Assembly (NCBI GenBank): GCA_017996845.1
Contig: JAGOGF010000033.1
Span: forward strand, 1 to 18,389
DNA: 18,389 bases
Direction of reading: 5' to 3'
Origin: Butyrivibrio sp.
GTDB taxonomy: Bacteria; Bacillota_A; Clostridia; Lachnospirales; Lachnospiraceae
Shown here: in pieces, positions 1 to 8,040 of the stretch
Layout of the letters: the number at the start of each line of letters is the position of its first letter
Position numbering within the stretch: position 1 is the stretch's first letter
Program-made: the position numbers and the translations under genes
The notes under the pieces: model-generated
Databases searched by the model: none
What the model saw: only the letters and a program-made list of their open reading frames with translations
Told to the model about the DNA's origin: nothing

Positions 1-81
1 TTACTTTGTGATAGTATTACGGATAGTATTGTCGGGTTTTCGACTTACATTGCTGATGTCGCATCAGCGGGGAGATTATGA
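1..81 (+). CDS. 3' end of an upstream gene (partial, identity unknown)
   Basis: A reading frame open from the first base gives 26 residues ending in ...SAGRL and stops at a TGA (79-81) that overlaps the ATG of the next gene in an ATGA arrangement. The same 4-base overlap joins the next two genes, so a translated upstream operon member is plausible. The fragment is too short to assign a function. A second frame (from base 2) is also open and would stop at 122-124, deep inside the next gene; it is less likely because it needs a 47-base overlap. Confidence 0.4.
   Translation, partial: LLCDSITDSIVGFSTYIADVASAGRL
52..68 (+). repeat. 7-bp perfect inverted repeat just before the DUF4422 ribosome binding site
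   Basis: GCTGATG and CATCAGC flank a 3-base TCG loop and end one base before the purine-rich GGGGAG (69-74) that serves the ATG at 78. In RNA this would make a compact hairpin beside the Shine-Dalgarno. It also lies inside the probable end of the upstream coding frame, so it may simply be coding sequence. No U-tract follows, so it is not an intrinsic terminator. Confidence 0.45.
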
Positions 82-899
82 AAAAGAAACCTTTTTCCGT
101 AAAAATTATTGTAACAACGCATAAGAAATACTGGATGCCGAAAGACTCCATGTATTTGCCCATGCAGGTGGGTGCGTCTGTAAAAAAAGCGGATGGGAAA
201 ACTCTGGACCTGGGTTATACGAAAGATGACACAGGGGATAATATTTCAGAGAAAAATCCACTTTTTTGTGAACTGACAGGGCTTTATTGGGCCTGGAAAA
301 ATCTGGATGCGGATTATATCGGGCTAGTCCATTACCGTCGCCATTTTGGGGGCAGAAAAATGTGTCAGAATCCTTTTAAAAAAATTCTGACACGTAAGGA
401 ACTTCAGCCTATGCTGGGACAATATAGAGTATTTGTGCCGGAGAAGCGGCACTATTACATTGAAACACTCTATTCCCATTATCAGCATACACATTATGTG
501 GAGCATCTGTATGAGACAAGGGGCATTATATCTAAAATGTGCCCGGAATATCTGGAAACATATGATAAAGTGATCCGCCGTACAAGCGGTCATATGTTCA
601 ATATGATGATCATGGACAGAGAACTTCTGAATGAGTATTGCACCTGGCTGTTTAAAATTCTTTTCGAATTGGAAAAGAAGGTAGATGTCAGACAGTTATC
701 TTTCTTCCAGGGCAGGTACTGCGGAAGAGTCGGAGAGATCATATTGAATGTCTGGCTCGATTATCAGGTGTCAACCGGCCGGATTAAGGAAAATGAAGTA
801 AAAATATTACCCTACGTTTATACTGAAAAAATAGACTGGTGGAAAAAGGGCACTTCATTCCTGAAAGCTAAATTTTTCCATCAGAAATATGAAGTATGA
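78..899 (+). CDS. DUF4422 family glycosyltransferase
   Basis: This 273-residue protein has the typical order of DUF4422 proteins from capsule and exopolysaccharide loci. An N-terminal IIVTTHKKYWMPKD block (10-23) is followed by YLPMQVGA (26-33), a DDTGDNISEKNPLFCELTGL block (50-69), YWAWKN (70-75) and the signature IGLVHYRRHF (81-90). The family is regarded as cytoplasmic glycosyltransferases that extend surface polysaccharides; donor and acceptor cannot be read from sequence. No signal peptide or membrane segment is evident, and length is normal for the family. The start has GGGGAG a few bases upstream and overlaps the preceding stop. Its own TGA overlaps the LicD ATG by four bases, implying translational coupling. 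Confidence 0.88.
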   Translation: MKKKPFSVKIIVTTHKKYWMPKDSMYLPMQVGASVKKADGKTLDLGYTKDDTGDNISEKNPLFCELTGLYWAWKNLDADYIGLVHYRRHFGGRKMCQNPFKKILTRKELQPMLGQYRVFVPEKRHYYIETLYSHYQHTHYVEHLYETRGIISKMCPEYLETYDKVIRRTSGHMFNMMIMDRELLNEYCTWLFKILFELEKKVDVRQLSFFQGRYCGRVGEIILNVWLDYQVSTGRIKENEVKILPYVYTEKIDWWKKGTSFLKAKFFHQKYEV

Positions 900-1807
900 G
901 CAAATTGCATTTATCAACCGTGGATGCCTTCAAACATATTCATACGCAGGCGTGTGTGGTACTCGATGATGAACAGCTGCAGCAGCTGCAGTGTGTATTG
1001 AACGGAATACTGAGGGATATTGTTGCGGTTTGTGAGCAGAATGACATCCGATATACATTGGGCGGAGGAACTGCACTTGGCGCATTCAGGCATCATAGCT
1101 TCATTCCATGGGATGATGATATTGATATCAATATGCCAAGAGCAGACTACGAGCGGTTCATACCGATATTCCGGCAGCAGTTTGGTGACAGATACTGGAT
1201 TCATACACCGCTTGAGACAAAGAATTATGACCTTCTGCTGTCCAGGATTCGCCTGAAGGGGACTTCAGTCTGCACAAGAGAAGATTTTGGAAACCCGGAG
1301 AGCGGAGCTTTTGTGGATTTATTTATAGTAGAGAATACCTTTGACAATGCATTACTTCGAACGGTTCATGGAATCGGTTGTAATGGATTGGGTTTTCTCG
1401 TGTCCTGCAGAAAATTTTTCCGGGACAGAAAGCCATTGATGAGGCTTGCATATGATACAAAAAACAGACACCTGCAGAACATCTTTCGTTTTAAAATTAT
1501 GCTTGGGGCCTTGATTGCATGGATTCCGATTGAATCCTGGCTCTTTGTTGGAGACAGGTGGAATGCATTGTGCAAGGATGAACATACACAATTTGTTGTT
1601 GTGCCGACAGGCAGGAAACATTTCTGGGGAGAAATGTATCGCAGAGAGGATATCTGTAATACCATAAAAATTCTTTATGACGGCGCAATGCTCTGTTGTC
1701 CCGCTAATATTGAGCTGTACCTGACAAGATTATATGGAGACTATATGAGAATACCTGATCCGGACAACATTGAAAAACACGTTTTTTTTGCGCCATTCAA
1801 GCTTTGA
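896..1807 (+). CDS. LicD family phosphotransferase
   Basis: The 303-residue product carries the full LicD signature: GGGTALGAFRHHSFIPWDDDID (56-77) followed by MPRADYERF (80-88). The Asp cluster DDDID is the expected metal/nucleotide-handling site of this nucleotidyltransferase-fold family. Characterised LicD proteins move a phosphorylated group, such as phosphocholine, from a CDP carrier to a surface glycan. No licA/licB/licC choline genes are visible here, so phosphocholine should not be assumed; another CDP-alcohol made by the downstream cytidylyltransferase is an equally good donor. The ATG overlaps the previous stop and has only a weak Shine-Dalgarno, fitting coupling. The protein ends 27 bp before the next gene. 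Confidence 0.9.
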   Translation: MSKLHLSTVDAFKHIHTQACVVLDDEQLQQLQCVLNGILRDIVAVCEQNDIRYTLGGGTALGAFRHHSFIPWDDDIDINMPRADYERFIPIFRQQFGDRYWIHTPLETKNYDLLLSRIRLKGTSVCTREDFGNPESGAFVDLFIVENTFDNALLRTVHGIGCNGLGFLVSCRKFFRDRKPLMRLAYDTKNRHLQNIFRFKIMLGALIAWIPIESWLFVGDRWNALCKDEHTQFVVVPTGRKHFWGEMYRREDICNTIKILYDGAMLCCPANIELYLTRLYGDYMRIPDPDNIEKHVFFAPFKL

Positions 1808-1834
1808 TGACGGTGAGACAGAAAGAGGAGAAAA

Positions 1835-2557
1835 ATGAACATAGCACTTATTTTTGCCGGCGGAACCGGTAAAAGAATGAACTCCAAGACAGTTCCCAAA
1901 CAATTTTTGCAATTATACGGAAAACCGATTATTATCTATACATTAGAGAAATTTGACAATCATGAGAATATTGATGCGATTGTGATTGTCTGCCTGAAGG
2001 CATGGATTCCCGAGATGAAAAAATTTGCCGAAAAATTTGGTTTGAAAAAAGTAAAGGCAATTGTCCCCGGGGGAAAAACGGGACAGGAATCAATTTACAA
2101 TGGTCTGAAGGCTGCAGCATCATTATACGATTCAGATTCGATCGTACTGATTCATGACGGGGTGCGTCCACTCATAGATACCGTTACGATTACTGCAGCA
2201 GTTGCCAAAGCAAAGGAAAAGGGAAATGCTGTTACTGTTACGCCTGCGATTGAGACTATTTTCCTGGACAATGATTCAGAAGGTCAGGTGGGAACGATTC
2301 TTGACAGAAAAACCTGCCATATGGCTAAGGCACCACAGTGCTTTCACCTCAGTGATATTCTGGATTGTCATGAGAAGGCAATTGCAGAGGGCAGGTCGGA
2401 CTTTATTGATTCTGCAAGTATGGTGAAATTTTATGGCCACGAATTATATACGGTAGAGGGAAAAAGTGAGAATATCAAGATCACGACCCCAATCGATTAT
2501 TATATGTTTCGTGCAATTATTGATGCAAGTGAGAATTCTCAGATTTTTGGGCTGTAA
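1835..2557 (+). CDS. IspD/TarI-like CTP:alcohol- or sugar-phosphate cytidylyltransferase
   Basis: This 240-residue protein is a complete IspD-fold cytidylyltransferase. It has the CTP-binding loop FAGGTGKRM (7-15), VPKQF (20-24), GGKTGQESIYNGL (79-91) and HDGVRP (107-112). Two details point away from housekeeping IspD and towards the TarI/Bcs1 polymer branch: AGG rather than AAG in the first loop, and HDGVRP rather than HDAARP. The genomic setting between LicD and a TagF-like transferase agrees. It likely makes a CDP-linked alcohol or sugar such as CDP-ribitol or CDP-glycerol for polymer assembly; which one is not decidable here. The start is supported by AGAGGAG a few bases upstream. Confidence 0.85.
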   Translation: MNIALIFAGGTGKRMNSKTVPKQFLQLYGKPIIIYTLEKFDNHENIDAIVIVCLKAWIPEMKKFAEKFGLKKVKAIVPGGKTGQESIYNGLKAAASLYDSDSIVLIHDGVRPLIDTVTITAAVAKAKEKGNAVTVTPAIETIFLDNDSEGQVGTILDRKTCHMAKAPQCFHLSDILDCHEKAIAEGRSDFIDSASMVKFYGHELYTVEGKSENIKITTPIDYYMFRAIIDASENSQIFGL

Positions 2558-2581
2558 GCAGCAAAGGAGCGTATAGATTCA

Positions 2582-3850
2582 ATGGTAGTAATTCATATTC
2601 TGAAGAGAAAAATGAAACGGATTTTTCCGGTTATGGTAGAAGGTAAATTTTTTAAACGGGTCGGTGTTGCATGGAAGCAGTTTAAAGCATGGACAGACAG
2701 ACAGATCGGATATCAGAATCGTAAGATCCTGACCCAGAATACAGCTGTTAAAAAGAATCAGATTATGTTTATTACTTTTCAGCATGCATATGCCTGTAAT
2801 CCCAAATATATCTGTGAAGAACTGATCAGGAGAAATGAGCCGGTTGAAATATACTGGGCACTGGAAAATGTTCTGGATGCGGGAGATCTTCCGGTACGCA
2901 GTAATATTCATACGGTAAATATCAATTCGTTTGAATATTTTCAGGCGGCAGCTTCTGCAAGAGTAATTGTTATTAATTCACTGCTGGGAGACAAGTGGTA
3001 CCCATTTCCCATTAAGAAGGGGCAATACGTATTTGAGACCTGGCATGGATCTCTTGGTATTAAACGTTTTGATGTCGCACATTACAATACGAATATGTCA
3101 TGGCCGGTTGCCGCAGAACGTACAGGCAAACTGACCAGTTACTGTATTTCCAACAGTACCTTTGAAGAAGATGTGTTTCGTGAAACCTTCTGGAAAGAGA
3201 CACCGATTCTGCGTCTGGGGCATGCCAGAAATGATATCTTTTTTGATACCTATAGCGAACAGCGTGCAAAGTGGCGGCATAGATTTATGCGCGAATATGG
3301 ACTTTCGGATGATACCAAACTGATTATATATGCACCGACTTTCCGGGATACACATAATTTTGCTGTATATGATCTGAAACCAGAGATGCTCATTGAAGCT
3401 TTGAAAAAACGCTTTGGGGGCAACTGGAAGGTACTTGTCAGATATCATGATAATGATAAGAAGACGGAATCACAGAATAATCGTGTTGTTTCTCAGAATG
3501 TAATTGATGTAACGAGCATACCGGATATACAGGAACTGCTGTCTTTTGTCGATGCAGGAATTACAGATTATTCCTCCTGGATTTATGACTTTATTCTCAG
3601 CAGAAAACCTGGATTTATTTATGCGAGAGATATCAAAATTTATGATAATGAAAGAGGCTTCTACTTTAAACTGGAAACTACACCGTTTCCGGTAGCGACC
3701 AACAATGACCAGATGTATGAAAATGTTCTGAATTTTGATGCGGATCGTTATCAGAAGGATGTGGACCGCTTCCTTGCAGGTAAAGGATGTATGGATGATG
3801 GGCATGCGAGCGAACGGATTGCAGACAGACTGATGAAGCTGTTGAAGTGA
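2582..3850 (+). CDS. CDP-glycerol/ribitol glycerophosphotransferase-like protein (TagB/TagF/TarL family)
   Basis: This 422-residue protein matches the teichoic acid polyol-phosphate transferase family. Visible blocks are FETWHGSLGIKR (151-162), the GHARND variant of GxPRND (213-218), YAPTFRD (250-256), VRYHD (286-290) and ITDYSSWIYDF (327-337), which together outline the GT-B-like active site. Known members move glycerol- or ribitol-phosphate from a CDP carrier to a membrane-linked acceptor at the inner face of the membrane. It is shorter than chain-forming TagF and near TagB/TarB size, so it could add one unit or a few; this is inference. AAGGAG (2564-2569) lies 12 bases before the chosen ATG, slightly long; Met11 (2612) is an alternative start. 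It ends one base before the next ATG. Confidence 0.88.
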   Translation: MVVIHILKRKMKRIFPVMVEGKFFKRVGVAWKQFKAWTDRQIGYQNRKILTQNTAVKKNQIMFITFQHAYACNPKYICEELIRRNEPVEIYWALENVLDAGDLPVRSNIHTVNINSFEYFQAAASARVIVINSLLGDKWYPFPIKKGQYVFETWHGSLGIKRFDVAHYNTNMSWPVAAERTGKLTSYCISNSTFEEDVFRETFWKETPILRLGHARNDIFFDTYSEQRAKWRHRFMREYGLSDDTKLIIYAPTFRDTHNFAVYDLKPEMLIEALKKRFGGNWKVLVRYHDNDKKTESQNNRVVSQNVIDVTSIPDIQELLSFVDAGITDYSSWIYDFILSRKPGFIYARDIKIYDNERGFYFKLETTPFPVATNNDQMYENVLNFDADRYQKDVDRFLAGKGCMDDGHASERIADRLMKLLK

Positions 3851-3851
3851 T

Positions 3852-4958
3852 ATGATGAAAAAGAAACGAAACGGCAGAATCGATTTTCTGCGATTTGTAT
3901 TTGCACTGATCATTGTGCTCCATCATACAAGGTATTTGCTTGGATATGAAAATACGATTTTTATCGGTGGATCACTTGGTGTGGAATTCTTTTTTCTGGT
4001 CTCCGGCTATCTGATGGTGGCATCTGTAGAAAAAATTACGGAGCAGAATCATACATCGGGTTCCCTTGGAACAGAGACCTTTGCCTTTCTGCTGCGGAAA
4101 GTAAAGGCTATTTGTCCGGAATTCCTGGTTTCCTGGATAATCGGATTTTTGGTGGTGATACTGTTACAGCACAAAAGCCCGGCCGGAGCAGTAAAAATGT
4201 TCATTTCTGATTTTTGGGAGTTGACGCTTCTGAAAATGAGTGGTATATATCTTGATGGGTTAAATGGTGTGATATGGTATGTCTCTGCAATGTTGTTGTG
4301 TATGGCAGTATTATATCCGCTTCTAAGGCGCTTTCCTGATATGATGAAAAAGATCTTCTGCCCGCTTGCAGCAGTTATTCTGATGGGCATTCTGTGCCGG
4401 ACACAGGGAAATCCCAGGAATCCTACAGTCTGGATGGGGATCCTGTATAAGGGCAATATCAGAGCATTTGCAGAGCTTTGTATGGGAGTTGTCTGCTTTC
4501 AGGTCACACAGAAGATTTGTCTGGTTCCATGGAACAGATTGAGTCGTATAATCATTGAGATACTACAGCTCGGACTTTATGGTGCTGTCATTTTGTACAT
4601 GTATCTGTATAAGCCCGGGACGCAGGATTACTTTTTTATTTTTCTGTTTTGTATTGCAGTTATACTGTCCTTCAGCAGTCTTGGGGCAGGGTCAGCTGTT
4701 TTTGACGGAAAAATTCCGGCTATACTTGGAAAATTCAGTACAGCATTGTTTTTTTCACATTTATATTATGCACAGAATCTGAATTGCATTTTACCGAAGC
4801 AGATGCATACAGCTGAAAAAGTTATTATTTATTTGCTTTGTGCGTTCCTTACAGCACTTATGGTAGAATTCATATCAGATCTGCTGCGCAGAAATGGAAA
4901 AAAGATTAAAGAGGGCCTTGGGAGATTATTTCTCGAAACAGGTTCCGGTTTGGACTAA
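3852..4958 (+). CDS. Acyltransferase family 3 integral membrane protein (OafA-like)
   Basis: The 368-residue protein is strongly hydrophobic, with about ten membrane segments. It starts with the family hallmark RIDFLRFVFALIIVLHH (9-25), whose paired histidines in the first helix are the expected catalytic site, followed by GGSLGVEFFFLVSGYLM (39-55). Acyltransferase-3 proteins O-acylate, usually O-acetylate, surface glycans at the membrane. Its place between the phosphotransferase and the exporter suggests it decorates the same polymer. The start is one base after the previous stop, and the tandem ATG ATG makes 3855 an alternative initiator. The donor and the modified position are unknown. Confidence 0.88.
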   Translation: MMKKKRNGRIDFLRFVFALIIVLHHTRYLLGYENTIFIGGSLGVEFFFLVSGYLMVASVEKITEQNHTSGSLGTETFAFLLRKVKAICPEFLVSWIIGFLVVILLQHKSPAGAVKMFISDFWELTLLKMSGIYLDGLNGVIWYVSAMLLCMAVLYPLLRRFPDMMKKIFCPLAAVILMGILCRTQGNPRNPTVWMGILYKGNIRAFAELCMGVVCFQVTQKICLVPWNRLSRIIIEILQLGLYGAVILYMYLYKPGTQDYFFIFLFCIAVILSFSSLGAGSAVFDGKIPAILGKFSTALFFSHLYYAQNLNCILPKQMHTAEKVIIYLLCAFLTALMVEFISDLLRRNGKKIKEGLGRLFLETGSGLD

Positions 4959-4961
4959 GAG

Positions 4962-5738
4962 ATGAAACAGATTATCGAAAAATGTAAAAAGTATAAGTTT
5001 CTGTTTGAGGAACTTGTCAAAAGGGATTTTAAGGAAAAATATAAGAGAAGTATACTGGGTATGGGGTGGAGCATCCTGTCTCCATTATTGACCTTACTGG
5101 TCATGAAACTGATTTTTACAAAATTTTTTGGAAAAGATATGCCACACTATACCATATATCTTTTCAGCGGGAACCTGGTACTGGCTTATTATAAGGAATC
5201 TACCAAGAATGGAATGAGTTCACTTGTTAAGAATGCCAATATATTCACAAAAATCAATGTTCCGAAATATATGTTCCTGTTATCAAAGAATGTGTCGGCG
5301 CTTGTTAATTTCGGACTGACGCTTGTGGTCTATTTTATGTTCTGTGCGCTGGATGGAATTCATTTTCATTTCAAAATGCTGTTGCTGATTTATCCGATTA
5401 TTGGACTGCTGATGATGAATATTGGAATTGGTCTCATCCTGTCGGCATTGTTTGTTTTTTTCAGAGACATTCGTTACCTGTATGAAGTATTCCTGACACT
5501 GATCACATATGTATCAGCGGTATTCTACTCTGTGGATAAGTTTTCACCCAGCGGGCAGAGAATGTTTTTGCTGAATCCGGTATATGTTTTTATTAAATAT
5601 TTCAGATGCATTGTGATTGATGGGAAGATACCGTCTTTGGAGTATCATGCACTGTGTGCGTTTTATGCGTTAATTTTTCTGGTAATTGGCGGATATGTAT
5701 ATAAGAAACTGAATCATCAGTTCCTGTATTATTTATAA
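4962..5738 (+). CDS. ABC-2 type polysaccharide/teichoic acid export permease (TagG/Wzm/RfbA-like)
   Basis: The 258-residue membrane protein has the amino-terminal signature of polymer-export permeases: ELVKRDFKEKYKRSILGMGW (17-36) followed by SILSPLLTLLVMKLIF. About six membrane segments follow, and the C-terminal side has the typical NPVYVFIKYFR block. Such permeases pair with a TagH/Wzt ATPase to flip an undecaprenyl-linked chain outward. The matching ATPase gene is next, 69 bp downstream, and the acyltransferase stop is 3 bp upstream. Length and topology fit the family, with no sign of truncation. Confidence 0.9.
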   Translation: MKQIIEKCKKYKFLFEELVKRDFKEKYKRSILGMGWSILSPLLTLLVMKLIFTKFFGKDMPHYTIYLFSGNLVLAYYKESTKNGMSSLVKNANIFTKINVPKYMFLLSKNVSALVNFGLTLVVYFMFCALDGIHFHFKMLLLIYPIIGLLMMNIGIGLILSALFVFFRDIRYLYEVFLTLITYVSAVFYSVDKFSPSGQRMFLLNPVYVFIKYFRCIVIDGKIPSLEYHALCAFYALIFLVIGGYVYKKLNHQFLYYL

Positions 5739-5807
5739 GGTGCGTATTACAAGGAATCAAATCAGTGGATGAGTTGACGAATAATAGAATAAGTCAGGGA
5801 AAAATAT

Positions 5808-6638
5808 ATGTCAGTGATTGAATGTAATAATGTAGGAATCCGTTATATTACAGGGGATTTCAAAGCAATCGGTTTAAAAGAATATGTGATCAGACGCATT
5901 AAGCGTGACTATCATATAAAAGAATTCTGGGCAGATAAGGATGTTACCTTTAAACTTGAAAAGGGAGACATGCTGGGAATCATAGGTTCAAATGGTGCAG
6001 GTAAAAGTACGCTGTTAAAGGCAATCACCGGAATCATGATTCCAACCTATGGAACGCTTGAGACAAATGGTACGATAGCGGCACTTTTGGAACTGGGAAG
6101 TGGATTTGATGCAGATATGACAGTCAGAGAAAACACTTATCTGCGTGGCGCGCTGCTTGGCTATACAAGGGATTTTCTGGATTCCAAATATGATGAAATC
6201 ATTCATTTTGCAGAACTGGACGAATTTCAGGATTACGAATTTAAACAGCTTTCGAGTGGTATGAAAAGCCGGCTGGCATTTTCCATTGCCTGTCTCGTGA
6301 ACCCGGACATCATTATTCTGGATGAGGTTCTGAGCGTCGGAGACGGCGCTTTCCGTAAGAAAAGCGGCGATAAAATGAAGGAAATTCTGGATAGCGGAGT
6401 GACCGGCCTTCTGGTCAGTCATACTATTTCACAGGTCAGAGAACTGTGCAATAAGGTTTTATGGCTGGATCATGGCAAACAGATCGTATTTACAAACGAA
6501 GTGGAATTATATTGTGATGCCTATGAAGAATTTCTGATGACCAAAAAACTTCCCAAGGATCGGACACAGATAGAAAAGCTGGCGGCAGATTTTATGAAGA
6601 GGCAGGAAGCGGATCCGAATCTGAGAAGATCTTATTGA
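5808..6638 (+). CDS. ABC polysaccharide/teichoic acid export ATPase (TagH/Wzt-like, short form)
   Basis: The 276-residue ATPase has Walker A GSNGAGKST (60-68), signature LSSGM (148-152), Walker B DIIILDEV (167-174), the SVGDGAF stretch typical of polymer exporters (176-182) and the switch histidine in LVSHT (H205). The stretch KEYVIRRIKRDY (24-35) before the core is also typical of TagH-type subunits. It powers the permease encoded just upstream. It lacks the extra C-terminal carbohydrate-binding domain of long Wzt proteins and the long tail of Bacillus TagH, so export probably does not depend on a modified chain terminus; this is inference. A 69-bp gap precedes it. Its stop is followed by the SDR gene after 50 bp. 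Confidence 0.92.
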   Translation: MSVIECNNVGIRYITGDFKAIGLKEYVIRRIKRDYHIKEFWADKDVTFKLEKGDMLGIIGSNGAGKSTLLKAITGIMIPTYGTLETNGTIAALLELGSGFDADMTVRENTYLRGALLGYTRDFLDSKYDEIIHFAELDEFQDYEFKQLSSGMKSRLAFSIACLVNPDIIILDEVLSVGDGAFRKKSGDKMKEILDSGVTGLLVSHTISQVRELCNKVLWLDHGKQIVFTNEVELYCDAYEEFLMTKKLPKDRTQIEKLAADFMKRQEADPNLRRSY

Positions 6639-6688
6639 GAAAAAATTTGCAGGATCATGGCAATATAACGTGGAAAGAAGGTTATGAA

Positions 6689-7765
6689 ATGAATCAGCAG
6701 ATACTGGAAAGCCCTGCAGACAAATACCTGCAGGAAGATCTGGAGAATATAGCTGACAGTACGATACCGGTGGAGGAGCTGAAAGGTTCCTCCATTCTGG
6801 TTACCGGGGCTACCGGACTGGTGGGATCACAGATGGTACGTTCACTGGCCTGCATCAACAGAAAAAAGAGGACTGATATCAGAATTCTGGCGTTGGTGCG
6901 CAGTTCTGAAAAAGCAAGGGAAATATTTGGAGATCTTCTTGATCGCGGCGATATTGAATTGATCTTGGCGGATCTGCAAGATCCTCTATGTGTGGAAGAA
7001 TCGGTTGATTTTATCATCCATGGTGCTGCGGTCACGGCATCTAAACTGATGGTATCAAAACCGGTTGAAACGATTAGAACGGCTATCAGCGGGACAGAAA
7101 ATATTCTGAAACTTGCATTGACTAAGAAAGTCAAAAGCATGGTTTATCTTTCTTCCATGGAAGTATATGGTACCTGGGATGGCTGTGGTGTGGTTACAGA
7201 AGATAAAATGGGGTATGTAAATCCGCTTGTTGTACGCAGTAATTATCCTGAAAGTAAACGGATGTGTGAGAATATGTGTATTGCATATCTGTCGGAATAT
7301 CATGTTCCGGTCAGAATAGCACGACTTGCACAGACATTTGGTGCAGGAATACTTCCAGGTGAAAATCGTGTATTTGCCCAGTTTGCAAGAAGTGCAATGA
7401 ATGGAGCGGATATTGTTCTTCATACAACAGGGCAATCGGAAGGAAATTACTGTTATACGGCAGACACAATCCGGGCAATTTTGACCATATTGGTCAGTGG
7501 AAAAGATGGAGAAGCATACAATATCAGTAATGAAGAAACGCATACAACGATTGCAGAGATGGCTGAATTTGCAGCAGAGAAACTGGCAAATGGAAAAATA
7601 AAGGTTGTTTTTGAAATCCCGGAGAAAAATACTTTTGGGTATGCTGCAGATACGAAAATGAAGCTTAGCAGTGCCAAAATGCGTAGCCTTGGGTGGAAAC
7701 CGTATTATTCACTGGAAGATTGTTACCGCAGAATGATGGGCAGTATGCGTGAAACAGAAAAATAA
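6689..7765 (+). CDS. NAD-dependent epimerase/dehydratase family protein (extended SDR)
   Basis: From the ATG at 6689 the product is 358 residues. It has a 34-residue acidic lead-in, then the Rossmann start SILVTGATGLVGS (35-47, G40/G43/G46), HGAA (111-114), catalytic YLSSMEVYG (153-161) and the active pair YPESK (Y186, K190). These are the marks of an extended short-chain dehydrogenase acting on nucleotide-linked sugars. In this operon it may process the product or substrate of the cytidylyltransferase, or act on a UDP/dTDP-sugar; the reaction is not decidable. A TTG start at 6635 is possible in frame, but AAGAAGG seven bases before 6689 supports the ATG. It is the last gene before the operon terminator. 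Confidence 0.87.
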   Translation: MNQQILESPADKYLQEDLENIADSTIPVEELKGSSILVTGATGLVGSQMVRSLACINRKKRTDIRILALVRSSEKAREIFGDLLDRGDIELILADLQDPLCVEESVDFIIHGAAVTASKLMVSKPVETIRTAISGTENILKLALTKKVKSMVYLSSMEVYGTWDGCGVVTEDKMGYVNPLVVRSNYPESKRMCENMCIAYLSEYHVPVRIARLAQTFGAGILPGENRVFAQFARSAMNGADIVLHTTGQSEGNYCYTADTIRAILTILVSGKDGEAYNISNEETHTTIAEMAEFAAEKLANGKIKVVFEIPEKNTFGYAADTKMKLSSAKMRSLGWKPYYSLEDCYRRMMGSMRETEK

Positions 7766-7817
7766 AAAGCGAAGACGGTATTCGTATAAAGAGTAACAAA
7801 AATAGTAGTTGAATCAG

Positions 7818-7866
7818 AATACACTTGTGAAAGGAGCGAATCGGCTCTTTTACAAGTGTATTTTTA
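7818..7866 (+). terminator. Rho-independent terminator of the polysaccharide operon
   Basis: ATACACTTGTGAAAGGAGC pairs with GCTCTTTTACAAGTGTAT around the loop GAATCG, giving a nearly continuous 19-bp stem with two G-U wobbles. It runs straight into a T-rich tail (TTTTTAT). It lies about 50 bp after the SDR stop on the operon strand. Confidence 0.92.
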
Positions 7867-8002
7867 TGTAATCAGGCTGATTTCCTTTGCACTCTGTAAA
7901 TAATTGGAATATTTAACAAAAATGACAATTAATTTTAGTTAATAATTAAAATATATGCGAATGGGCAGACAGATGACTTTATTGTATTTGAAAAAAAGAT
8001 AG

Positions 8003-8040
8003 TTTTATGATTATTTTTATGATAAGTGATTTGCTAAAAT
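8003..8040 (+). promoter_or_regulatory. Candidate promoter with 12-bp-period direct repeat, copy 1
   Basis: TTTTATGAT occurs at 8003-8011 and again at 8015-8023, separated by TAT. Nine bases after the first base following it sits TGCTAAAAT (8032-8040), an extended -10-like element. The same 21 bases recur exactly at 13200-13220, with an equivalent TGCTAGAGT at the same distance. No good consensus -35 is present, so the direct repeat sits where an activator would substitute for it. Promoter activity is inferred from conservation and position only. Confidence 0.55.

Noticed and set aside
2..124. Second open frame at the left edge, ending at 122-124
   Set aside because: It would overlap the DUF4422 gene by 47 bases, whereas the other frame ends in the ATGA overlap seen elsewhere in this operon. 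Not fully excluded.
896..1807. Phosphorylcholine transferase assignment for the LicD protein
   Set aside because: No choline uptake, kinase or choline-phosphate cytidylyltransferase genes in view, so the transferred group is left open.
6635..6688. TTG start for the SDR overlapping the ATPase stop
   Set aside because: The ATG at 6689 has AAGAAGG at a good distance, and the extra 18 residues look like untranslated spacer.
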